This document shows positions 25,086-33,480 of a stretch of 64,000 bases of DNA, piece by piece. The notes under the pieces were generated by a model that ran no database searches, was not told the DNA's origin, and saw only the letters and a program-made list of their open reading frames with translations. Origin of the DNA: Cerasicoccus maritimus (GTDB lineage Bacteria > Verrucomicrobiota > Verrucomicrobiia > Opitutales > Cerasicoccaceae); NCBI GenBank assembly GCA_031296935.1, contig JAVDPD010000028.1:16355-80354 (forward strand), in the 5' to 3' direction. The first letter of the stretch is position 1. Every line of letters begins with the position of its first letter. The translations under genes and the position numbers were made by a program.

Positions 25086-25246
25086 GAGGGCGTCTAAAAA
25101 GTCTGATCGAGTCGGCGAGATGTATTCGAGAGGCAAAATTTCGGCTTCTGAATCGAGGCGAAACCAGTTTCGTCGAGATGAAGAAATGATATTTTGACCT
25201 CGAAGACGCACTCCGGCGAAGACCACTTGAGTTTTTAGACGCCCTC
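25086..25246. mobile_element. 161-bp MITE with 15-bp terminal inverted repeats and TTA duplication
   Basis: GAGGGCGTCTAAAAA at 25086-25100 is the exact reverse complement of TTTTTAGACGCCCTC at 25232-25246. Both ends are flanked by TTA (25083-25085 and 25247-25249), a 3-bp target duplication of the TNA kind seen in several IS5-family groups. The inside has no coding capacity. A second copy of the right end (14 bp) lies at 62122-62135, near an IS5-family transposase remnant, which could be the source of the transposing activity. Confidence 0.75.
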
Positions 25247-25247
25247 T

Positions 25248-25311
25248 TAGAGATAACATGAAGTTGCCGGGTTGAGCAAGTGCTGGACCCGGCAACTTCA
25301 TGTTATCTCTA
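25248..25311. repeat. 64-bp hairpin element, complete copy
   Basis: Arms of 25 bp (25248-25272 and 25287-25311, beginning TAGAGATAACATGAAGTTGC) are perfectly complementary around a 14-base loop. The same arm and the reverse complement of the loop recur at 63925-63973. It directly abuts the right TTA of the MITE, so the MITE probably inserted at its edge. Confidence 0.8.
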
Positions 25312-25369
25312 GTAACGAAATTCATAGATAATCCGTCTTATATACGTGGGGTTCAGACTTGCCAAAGAA

Positions 25370-26371
25370 ATGGAAAATTCCGAGGGTGGCAGACGGTTTC
25401 CACCCATGCCAAGCAAAAGCCTGAATCGACATTACGCGATCCCCTATCTGGATTTCACTGATTTCTGGGATATCTGTGGCTATTTACTGCGCGTTCAGCC
25501 ACAATTCCCCAAGGTGCGCTACAGCATCTATTCCGCAGACGGCCCCATCGTCGAAGACGAACAGGACATATCGCTCATTCTCAGAGTCTTGCACGACAAG
25601 GCCACTTCGGTTTGCCGGTTTCAGGCCACTCTCTACAACAACAGCATGGGCTCCGCAGGGCCTTGCGCCACCCTCGACTACGTAACAGAGGAAGGCGATA
25701 GCAAGGCCACTCCCATGGGCCTCACCGTCCAGACCCCCGAGATCTCCCGCCTCAACACCTTTGAGTTCGAGGGTGTGCTTCTCGAAAAGTACCAACTTGA
25801 CGCCGACGAAGAGCCAAGGATTGAGTTCGGCATCCCCTGCGAAGTTCTCACCGCAATTGTCGACCTGCGCGGCTTCTCAGCTTTCTGCGAGCAGCCTCAA
25901 ATCGAGAGCCCCTACACCTGCGGGCTGATGTATGCCTTTTATCAGAGCGTTGAAAAACGCTTTAATAAATACCGTCCTGACCTCATCAAATACTTAGGAG
26001 ACGGTGTCCTCGTTCTTTGGGAAACCACTTACGAAGACCGCCCGGCCGCCCTAGATGTAGCACTGACCGGTCTGCGCGAACTACAGGACCAGTGGGACAT
26101 CGTTCGACGCGCGCCTCAGTTCAGCCACGGCGCTCCCCAGGAAGTCGCCTCAGGCCTTTCCTTTGGTCTGGCCAGCCAGATTCCTGGGGCTGAAGACTAT
26201 ATTGGCCGACCGATCAATGTCGCCAGCCGCCTATGCAGTGTCTGTGCTGGCTCAGAAATCATGATCGACAAGTCCGTGCCAGGAATCGACCCAAGCGTCC
26301 CCAAAGACGACATTTCGGTTCACATAAAGTCCTTTGGTCGCTACCAAGTTTGGCGCGTCAAAACACGCTAG
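25370..26371 (+). CDS. Class III nucleotidyl cyclase domain protein
   Basis: The protein has 333 residues from the ATG at 25370; a GTG at 25346 is an alternative. The N-terminal 150 residues are not recognised. The cyclase homology domain runs from about 158 to the end: IVDLRGFSAFC with metal-binding D165, KYLGDGVLVLWE with K208 and second metal D211, and YIGRPINVASRL, which carries the Asn/Arg transition-state pair. This is the class III adenylate/guanylate cyclase set, so catalytic activity is plausible; Lys before LGDG favours ATP. There is no membrane helix, so the enzyme is cytoplasmic. A hairpin follows the stop. It is flanked by two-component genes. Confidence 0.85.
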   Translation: MENSEGGRRFPPMPSKSLNRHYAIPYLDFTDFWDICGYLLRVQPQFPKVRYSIYSADGPIVEDEQDISLILRVLHDKATSVCRFQATLYNNSMGSAGPCATLDYVTEEGDSKATPMGLTVQTPEISRLNTFEFEGVLLEKYQLDADEEPRIEFGIPCEVLTAIVDLRGFSAFCEQPQIESPYTCGLMYAFYQSVEKRFNKYRPDLIKYLGDGVLVLWETTYEDRPAALDVALTGLRELQDQWDIVRRAPQFSHGAPQEVASGLSFGLASQIPGAEDYIGRPINVASRLCSVCAGSEIMIDKSVPGIDPSVPKDDISVHIKSFGRYQVWRVKTR

Positions 26372-26387
26372 GCAACATGCCGTTACA

Positions 26388-26419
26388 TCCGTAGATTTGC
26401 CCAATGGGCAAATGACGGA
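26388..26419 (+). terminator. Hairpin after the cyclase gene
   Basis: TCCGT..ATTTGCCC / GGGCAAAT.ACGGA (26388-26402 and 26406-26419) forms an imperfect 13-bp stem, loop AAT, 17 bases after the stop. No T-run follows, so termination is not certain. The remaining bases to 26680 contain no recognised gene. Confidence 0.4.
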
Positions 26420-26680
26420 GAGGCAGGAGCCGAATCATAGGGCCCCTACTTTACACACCTACACACGTTCGCATTTTCAAATTTCCCGTCCCACTAATAC
26501 AACATAAGGTGACTTGGGTAATTTATAAAATTCTTTTGAAATATGTAAAATACAGCATTCGACGTCGCGTTGTAGGGCAGAAAGGACAAAGCTTTCACTC
26601 GCAATCTGAGGATTTAAGCAATAGGCTTCTAACTCCGTTAATATCAGGGTGTGAACTACTTACTGTCAAAGACAACCACG

Positions 26681-27652
26681 ATGCGCATCTTGCTCATTGA
26701 AGAAGATCAGGATTTGGGCCAAACACTTATCCAGGCCTTGGAAGAACTGGAATGCGTGGTTGATTGGCAGACAGAGACGTCCCCTGAAAATTCCACTTAC
26801 GATGCCGTAATTGAACAGCGCGAACTGCATTGCGCCAGCGATGAAACCCTCAGCCCACAAGGACAAATCGCCGCCAGCGTAGTCAACAGCTTGGCCAAAG
26901 CTTGGGAGCAAATTGACAACGCACACCGCGCTAAACGACGCGCACTGCAACAAGCACGTAACTATAGTCGCCTAGCCGCCAATTTAAGCCACGAACTCAA
27001 AACGCCTATTGCCGCGATTTTGACTACCGCACAGACCATGCTGCGCTGCGAGCGCACCAGCGATAAATACAAACAGGCCCTGCGTCTGTGCGAGCGAAAC
27101 TCCCGCAGCATGAGCCAGTTGATCCGCCGCATGCTGGATCTCTCCAAAGCCGGCTCTGATGCTTGGGAACCCAAATTCCAATCCACGGATCCACGCACTT
27201 TGCTCGCCACCTCGATCGACCTGCATACGCCAATTGCCGACGACGACGGTGTGGTCATGCTCATGGTCTGTCGCGAAGACCAGCTCATCGAAACCGATGC
27301 AGACTTATTGCTCATCATGATCAATAATTTGCTGGGAAACGCCATTCGCTACACGCCACGTGGCAAGACCGTCATCATCCGCTACATCCCGGAGTCCACC
27401 GAACGCGGCGCCACGATCTCCGTCATTGACGAAGGTCCGGGCATTCGGCCTGAAGTCCGCCCACATATTTTCGATGCCTTCTACCAGGACGAAGCAGTCC
27501 AGAGCTATAAGGTGCGCCACAACTCAAACTACGGCCTAGGCCTCGCACTTACCGCCGAACTTGCAGAACGTTTGCAGATCCGTATAGCTGTTGATTCCTC
27601 CCCCGGCAAAGGCGCAGCCTTTCATCTGACATTGCCGAAAAAGGATGCGTGA
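26681..27652 (+). CDS. Sensor histidine kinase with degenerate N-terminal receiver
   Basis: The protein has 323 residues from the ATG at 26681; a GTG at 26651 is possible. Residues 1-70 mimic a receiver start (MRILLIEEDQDLGQTLIQAL) but the phosphoacceptor strand reads YDAVIEQRE, lacking the Asp, and the domain stops early. HisKA follows with NLSHELKTP and phospho-His104, then HATPase: N box NLLGNAIRYTPRG, G1 VIDEGPGI, F box, G2 NYGLGLALTAELAE, and GAAFHLTLP. It has no transmembrane helix, so it is a cytoplasmic kinase. It lies downstream of the cyclase on the same strand and could phosphorylate the receiver at 22924. Confidence 0.87.
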   Translation: MRILLIEEDQDLGQTLIQALEELECVVDWQTETSPENSTYDAVIEQRELHCASDETLSPQGQIAASVVNSLAKAWEQIDNAHRAKRRALQQARNYSRLAANLSHELKTPIAAILTTAQTMLRCERTSDKYKQALRLCERNSRSMSQLIRRMLDLSKAGSDAWEPKFQSTDPRTLLATSIDLHTPIADDDGVVMLMVCREDQLIETDADLLLIMINNLLGNAIRYTPRGKTVIIRYIPESTERGATISVIDEGPGIRPEVRPHIFDAFYQDEAVQSYKVRHNSNYGLGLALTAELAERLQIRIAVDSSPGKGAAFHLTLPKKDA

Positions 27653-27836
27653 GAGCGCCGTTGCAGACTGCGAGGACTCTTCGATTACAGGCTTCCCAGT
27701 TCACGTGGTAACGGCTTTGTAAAAGCCCTGGCCAAAGACGTGGCGGAAATGACGGGCATTGACCTACAGGTCTTTATACGACAAAAACAGGGATTAACTT
27801 TCATTCGACCGGCGAATGAACAACTTCTGATTTCGC

Positions 27837-30800
27837 ATGAGAAAGTCCCCACTTTTCATTGCAGCGGCAATTGCGTTGCTTCTGTTCTACGCAATAACGA
27901 CTCGCCAACCAAAGCCGCAAGCTTCGCCAGTTGAATCCGTCGTCAACGAAGCACCCGACCTCGCCGAGGCAACGCCCCACACTCACTTGACGAAGGCCGC
28001 GCCGCCGCATGCAGCCAGCGTTACGAGCTTTGAGGGGTGGCTGGCGACCGAGCCGCTGTCCGTAACCGATAACACCTTAGCCGTCGCACAAGAGCGCAGG
28101 GAGCGCATGCGCTGGCTCATGCAAAACGATCCAGAGCAAGCCCTGGTGGAATCCGTCAGCTGGGCGGAATACCAGAAATTGCCGGACGCAATCCGCCCTT
28201 ACGTTGAGCAACCATTTTCCGAAGTGGCCACTCTGCGCGCACTGCCTGTGTGCGATCTGGACCACGACCATGCAACGCACCACGAGGGACCACACGTCGC
28301 CTTCGTACTGGAGATCGGGCGCGAGAGCTTTCAGGCCGGCGTTTATGGCCGCCGCCTCGAACTCGACACCAAGGAGGGGCTATCGCTGCAAGGCATTGTG
28401 CTCGATGATCTCGCTGCGATTCGCGAAACCGTCCTGCAACCGCTCGACTCGGAAGACACCAAAGCGCTTGCCGGGCTGCCCTTACTCAATCCCGATACGC
28501 AGCGCGGCTTTTACACGGGACAGCCTTTGGGTGCCGATACCGTCGTTGCGTTAGCCGGTCGCCGCAAAGCTGCTTTCGTCAACGAACAAGCGCTAGCGGA
28601 GTTTAACGACAAGCTCGCGCAGCTCGACCAATACCCCGGCCCTTACAGCCACGCAGAGCTCGCCTTTGCGCTGCCCTACGCCGCCGATGGTGACGGCTCA
28701 TTTGACTTCAGCTCCTTGGAGCAAATCGTCATCGAACAAGCCAGTACGTGGACCGAAACCGAGAAGAGAGTATTTTTCATCCGCATCGATTTCTCCGATC
28801 TGCCTGGAGAATCCATAAGCCAGGCCTTGCTTCAGGAGCGACTGACCAACGATGTCTCCCCATCGATCTACGACATGTCTCTGGGCAAAACATTCATCAC
28901 AGCGGACGTCAGTTCCATGGTGGTGCGTATGCCCAACCCAACCACGACTTACCTGCCCCTTGACAACACCCCCCTCTACAACGATGCGATCGACGCGTTC
29001 AATGCCTTGGGCACGGGCATCAACCTGGGCGAGTATGACATAATTGGCGTGCACTTCGCCTCAATCGGCATTTCCAGTGGCGGCCAGGTTTATGCTGGCC
29101 TGGCTGGCGGTAGCCGTCAATGGCTGCAAGGCACCTCCAGCGCAAAAACCATCGTGCACGAATTCGGCCACAACTATGGTTTGGCGCACGCGAATTTTTG
29201 GTACACTACGGATGGTACCGTTCTGGGCGACGGCAGCTCCATCGAATACGGAGACAATTCCGACATAATGGGCAGCGGTTCTTACCCCTATGGATTTTTC
29301 CACGGTCAAGCTCGCGACAAGCTCAATTGGTTTGAAGACGGAGTTCATTGGACAGACGCCACCATAAACGGCGCTGGCGATTACCGAATTTACCAGTTGG
29401 ACGACGCCGAGACAAGCCAACCAGTACGCAGCGTGCGCATAACCCGAGATGGTGGGACGGGCGAGTATTTCTGGATCGGCTATCGCGCCAATCTGGACCG
29501 CGAATACTATGACAACGGCGCATACCTGGTCTGGCAACAGGCGGGCACAACCTCTGGCTTGCTGATGGACGCCAATCCCGGCACTGGAGACTCCGCAAGC
29601 ACGGACCGAACCGACGCCCCTCTGCTTGTCGGCAAAACCTTTTCCGACGCAACCTCGGATACCCACATCACCCCCATTGCTCTGGGCGGAACCAGCCCGG
29701 ATGCCTGGATCGACGTGCACATAGAATTTGGCCCCTTCCCAGGTAACAGCAGCCCCACCGCCAGCATCAATGGCGCAACCACATTAGCCGCGCGCACCAG
29801 TGAAACCTACACTGCTTCGACCAGCGACGCCAATGGCGACACGCTCGCCTACTTCTGGGACACTGGGGATGACGCGTTGCATGGCAACGTGAACAGCGTC
29901 GAGCAGATCTTCAACGTCGGCGGTAGCTACGATATCGAGGTCACTGTCAGTGACCGCAAAGGCGGCGTGACCACGGTAATGAAGTCCGTGACGGTCACTG
30001 ATCCGCTGGACAACTGGGTGCCTGGCACAATCACCGCTGAGCGCGACATTGACGACATTGACTTTTTAAATGGCCGCTTCATCGCAGCGGGTGACGACTA
30101 CATCTACACCAGCTTCGACGGCGTAACGTGGTCGGAGCAATACATCTCTATCAACTTCAATGATGGCGGCACCGCCTATGGCAACGGCGTTTACGTTATC
30201 GCGGGCTATGACTACCGCAACGGCGCTTTTCGCGGTGTTCTCTATACCTCCCCAAACGGCTTCAACTGGACTGACCGCACGACGGAGGAAACGGAAGAAT
30301 TTCGTGACATCGCCTTTGGCAGCGGCCGCTTTGTCGCAATCGGCAATGCAGGGCTCGTCCAGTATTCTGAGGATGGAACCAGCTGGACAAACGTCATCTT
30401 CACCAGTGATGACCTGAAGCAAATTGCCTTTGGTGACGGGGCTTTCATTGCCGTGTCTGACAACGGAGTCTGGCGCTCGGAAGATGGCGTCAGTTGGACA
30501 AACTACTGGAGCGCGACTGGCCTGGATTCCTGGCGCAGCGTGCGCGACGTGTTTTTCCATGATGGCAAATTCTATATCGGCGGCTGGTATGCGGGTATCC
30601 ACTATTCAACTGACGGCGGAATCACCTGGGCAGAGGCGAAGCTGCCTGAGGGCAGTTTCACCTCCAGTGACTTCGCCGCCCATGAGGGCACAGTGATGGC
30701 ATTAGCCTACGATCAGTCCACAAGCACCTCCGTCAATTTGGTTTCGGCAGATGGTGCGACCTGGAGCGTAAGCAGCGCGGCACCAGGGGGCGGCGACAGC

Positions 30801-32420
30801 GTAACGTTCGGCAATGGCTATTTCATAACGGTCTATGGCGAAGACGGCGCCAAGGACCAGTCCGACAATGTCATTACGGGCAACACCGCGCCAACGGCTT
30901 CCATCGTAGGTCCAAGTGCGGGCAATGCGCGCGAATACCTGACCTTCACCGCAACCGTCAATGACGCTGACGGAGACGAATTGATTTACCATTGGGAACT
31001 GGGAGATGGCTCACGCATCGATGGTTCCTCGGTTACCCACCGATACGCCAGTGGCGGGCAGTATGACATAACACTCACTGTCACCGACTCCCAAGGCGGC
31101 GTCACGACAGACACACAGCAATTGACAATCACCGACCCAATCAATAACTGGACACTGCGCAACTCCGCCAGCGGTGAATCACTCTATGATATCTGTTTCG
31201 GCAATGGACGGCTGGTCACTGCCGGTAAAAACAACAACACAGCCTACGGCATCTACCGCTACTCGGATGATGGCAGCACTTGGAATGGCGGCAACTTCGG
31301 CATAAATGTTAAGATAGAAGCAGTCATTTGGGATGGCTCGCAGTTTGTCGCCGTTGGTGAAGACTACGATTTCGACATATCCCAATTTGTTGGCGTCATC
31401 TATACTTCCCCCGACGGCGTCTCCTGGACCAGACGCTACAAACAAGGCGGCCTCCTCAATGATGTTGCAACCAACGGCAGCTTACTGATCGCAGTGGGCA
31501 CTAGCGGCACGATCGTCAAATCCTCCGATGGCGTTACGTGGCTTGACGACTCACTAGCCATTAGCAACACGCTAGACGGCATCGATTACAGTGGGAGCAC
31601 ATTCGTCATTGCTGGCAATATCAACGGGGCGTCCCCTATCATATTAACGTCCATCGATGGCTCCAATTGGGCTGACACAACCAGTGGATTCTCCTCCCTC
31701 CAAGGCCCTTACAAACTACAGTTTTGCCATGATCGCTTCCTTAGCAGTGGGTATTACACAAGACTCCGACACTCAACCGACGAAGGAGTTACCTTCTCAA
31801 GCAATCGGGTTAACTACGAAAGGATCGAAGGCTTTGCCCACGGTAATGACGTTTTCCTGGCCACCGGCGTTGATCAATCAAACAGCAACGCCCCCATTTC
31901 CCTGACCTCGCTGGATGGCGAAAACTGGAGCGAAATCACAACGCCCGCAGTCTCCTACATTAACGCAGCAGTTTTTTATAACAACACCTTCGTCATGGTT
32001 GGCAGCAACGGCGAAATCTGGCAGACGGACGCCTTCTCCGGCCTGTCCAACGACCCTTGGATCGACTGGCAGCTCACGTATTTTCCATCCGTGGTGGAAA
32101 AGGCACTGCCCCACGCCGACTCCGAAAACGACGGTCTGCCTAACCTCTATGAATACTACGCTGGCGGCAATCCGCTGAAGCCGGATACCGGCTTGGCACC
32201 GCTGATGTCCTGGAACGACGGCTTCGTCTTAACCCTGCCACACAATGTGAGCGCCACCGACGTGGACCTGGCGATCTTCAAGTCGACCAATCTCGTAGAC
32301 TGGTTCCCCGCCAGCTACACGGACGTCTCGGTGACACAGGGTGAAGTCATACTTGATGTGTCCGACATGCCGTCCGGCGGCGACCCGCTCTTTCTCCAAA
32401 TTGAGTTCACGCAGAATTAG
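27837..32420 (+). CDS. Secreted metzincin-type metalloprotease with PKD and BNR-like repeats
   Basis: The 1527-residue protein has an N-terminal anchor or signal (RKSPLFIAAAIALLLFYAI). A large propeptide-like region precedes HEFGHNYGLAH at 441-451, the HExxHxxGxxH zinc signature of metzincins, with Tyr/Phe-rich sequence after it. Two PKD domains (about 638-725 and 1016-1100) each lead into tandem SxDGxxW repeats (YTSFDGVTWSEQ, YSEDGTSWTN, YTSPDGVSWTRR) resembling BNR/sialidase or YCF48-like propeller blades. The last 120 residues (ENDGLPNLYEYYAGGNPL...) are the C-terminal module shared with other secreted proteins here. It probably degrades or binds extracellular protein. It stands 18 bases from the convergent LacI gene. 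Confidence 0.85.
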   Translation: MRKSPLFIAAAIALLLFYAITTRQPKPQASPVESVVNEAPDLAEATPHTHLTKAAPPHAASVTSFEGWLATEPLSVTDNTLAVAQERRERMRWLMQNDPEQALVESVSWAEYQKLPDAIRPYVEQPFSEVATLRALPVCDLDHDHATHHEGPHVAFVLEIGRESFQAGVYGRRLELDTKEGLSLQGIVLDDLAAIRETVLQPLDSEDTKALAGLPLLNPDTQRGFYTGQPLGADTVVALAGRRKAAFVNEQALAEFNDKLAQLDQYPGPYSHAELAFALPYAADGDGSFDFSSLEQIVIEQASTWTETEKRVFFIRIDFSDLPGESISQALLQERLTNDVSPSIYDMSLGKTFITADVSSMVVRMPNPTTTYLPLDNTPLYNDAIDAFNALGTGINLGEYDIIGVHFASIGISSGGQVYAGLAGGSRQWLQGTSSAKTIVHEFGHNYGLAHANFWYTTDGTVLGDGSSIEYGDNSDIMGSGSYPYGFFHGQARDKLNWFEDGVHWTDATINGAGDYRIYQLDDAETSQPVRSVRITRDGGTGEYFWIGYRANLDREYYDNGAYLVWQQAGTTSGLLMDANPGTGDSASTDRTDAPLLVGKTFSDATSDTHITPIALGGTSPDAWIDVHIEFGPFPGNSSPTASINGATTLAARTSETYTASTSDANGDTLAYFWDTGDDALHGNVNSVEQIFNVGGSYDIEVTVSDRKGGVTTVMKSVTVTDPLDNWVPGTITAERDIDDIDFLNGRFIAAGDDYIYTSFDGVTWSEQYISINFNDGGTAYGNGVYVIAGYDYRNGAFRGVLYTSPNGFNWTDRTTEETEEFRDIAFGSGRFVAIGNAGLVQYSEDGTSWTNVIFTSDDLKQIAFGDGAFIAVSDNGVWRSEDGVSWTNYWSATGLDSWRSVRDVFFHDGKFYIGGWYAGIHYSTDGGITWAEAKLPEGSFTSSDFAAHEGTVMALAYDQSTSTSVNLVSADGATWSVSSAAPGGGDSVTFGNGYFITVYGEDGAKDQSDNVITGNTAPTASIVGPSAGNAREYLTFTATVNDADGDELIYHWELGDGSRIDGSSVTHRYASGGQYDITLTVTDSQGGVTTDTQQLTITDPINNWTLRNSASGESLYDICFGNGRLVTAGKNNNTAYGIYRYSDDGSTWNGGNFGINVKIEAVIWDGSQFVAVGEDYDFDISQFVGVIYTSPDGVSWTRRYKQGGLLNDVATNGSLLIAVGTSGTIVKSSDGVTWLDDSLAISNTLDGIDYSGSTFVIAGNINGASPIILTSIDGSNWADTTSGFSSLQGPYKLQFCHDRFLSSGYYTRLRHSTDEGVTFSSNRVNYERIEGFAHGNDVFLATGVDQSNSNAPISLTSLDGENWSEITTPAVSYINAAVFYNNTFVMVGSNGEIWQTDAFSGLSNDPWIDWQLTYFPSVVEKALPHADSENDGLPNLYEYYAGGNPLKPDTGLAPLMSWNDGFVLTLPHNVSATDVDLAIFKSTNLVDWFPASYTDVSVTQGEVILDVSDMPSGGDPLFLQIEFTQN

Positions 32421-32438
32421 CGGCTGGTGCCATCAAGT

Positions 32439-33458
32439 TTAAGCAACGCTTGGCATGTGCCACTCGCCACGCAGGGATACCATCTGTGGCGTTTCAGGCG
32501 TCCCATAATCGCGACGTAAAAGCAAGTGGTGCAGCAAGCGCGCGCCTTCCATCCCGATGACTTGCGGGTTCGATACGAGGCGTGGCTGCGGGCTATCGGC
32601 TTCGCCGTAATCGTTGAGCAAATAAAAACGCTGCGCGGCACCCCGCCACTGTGCGATGTATTGCTGGTGATTCGACACGATGCCATCCAACTGCTGCCGT
32701 CTCGCCCACTCACGGAACATCTTTGGCTCGCGGCAAGTCCCCTGATACACATAGGCCTTGCGCCCCAGTAACGCCGCAGTGTAGCCACCCAACCAACGAT
32801 GCCCGGTGCGCGCTTCCAACTCGGCATCCACGGCAAAACCGATGCGCTGTGCGCCACTGGCCAACAAACTTTGCACCGCAGAGTAAGTCGCGTAAAAATA
32901 GTCCGACGCCACGGCATGCATCAGCGGGCGGTGGCATAAGGCGCCGAGCGAAACCGCCGCGTAGTTTTCCATACTCCAACCCAAGAAACTACGCTCGGCG
33001 TCCGATGGCCCCAGCAGCAAACCGCGCACGCCACGGTGAAACAGCTGTCGGTCGAGCTGCCGTTGTTTCACATTGGACTCTGGCATGAATTTCCTTTCGA
33101 CCAAGTAGCCATGCCGCCGTGCTTCTTCCTCCACGCCGGCTAAGACTTGCTGGCTAAACTCCGTACCATCGCAGTCCAGGAAAACCAGCACGCTGCCATC
33201 TCCCTTCGACTGCCCCTGAGCACGATAACTCGCGAGTGCTGACATCGTTGGGTCCGGCCGGTAACCTAAGCTTTCGATCGCGGCATTGACTCGACGCGCC
33301 GTCTCGCGGCTCACGTTTTTTACCCCACGCACCACCCGCGACGCCGTCATGTGACTCACACCCGCAGCGGCGGCAACGTCTTTCAAAGTCGGGCGTTTGG
33401 CGGGTTCACTGGGCACAATTGTTACTGTGAACAATTTGGCGCGATTTACAATGCGCAT
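32439..33458 (-). CDS. LacI-family transcriptional regulator
   Basis: With the ATG at 33456-33458 the protein has 339 residues; a GTG at 33414-33416 (325 residues) is equally defensible because it leaves the palindromes free. The HTH is RPTLKDVAAAAGVSHMTASR followed by VVRGVKNVSRET and the hinge (NAAIESLGYRPDPTMSALAS). The effector domain is a periplasmic-binding-protein fold (VFLDCDGTEFSQQVLAGVEE, RGLLLGPSD, and a C-terminal Met-EGARLLHHLLL). It probably senses a sugar or its derivative. It diverges from the gene at 33481 and converges with the protease gene. Local regulation of the divergent gene is the simplest reading. Confidence 0.85.
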   Translation of the reverse strand: MRIVNRAKLFTVTIVPSEPAKRPTLKDVAAAAGVSHMTASRVVRGVKNVSRETARRVNAAIESLGYRPDPTMSALASYRAQGQSKGDGSVLVFLDCDGTEFSQQVLAGVEEEARRHGYLVERKFMPESNVKQRQLDRQLFHRGVRGLLLGPSDAERSFLGWSMENYAAVSLGALCHRPLMHAVASDYFYATYSAVQSLLASGAQRIGFAVDAELEARTGHRWLGGYTAALLGRKAYVYQGTCREPKMFREWARRQQLDGIVSNHQQYIAQWRGAAQRFYLLNDYGEADSPQPRLVSNPQVIGMEGARLLHHLLLRRDYGTPETPQMVSLRGEWHMPSVA

Positions 33459-33480
33459 TTTGAAATGCAGGCTGAGAAAC
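33416..33480. promoter_or_regulatory. Divergent promoter/operator region between lacI-type gene and 33481 gene
   Basis: Two palindromes occur. AATGCGCATT at 33450-33459 is perfect with a central CG, the usual centre of LacI-family operators. ATTGTT..AACAAT covers about 33418-33435. Their position between divergent starts suits autoregulation and control of the neighbouring gene. Confidence 0.4.
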
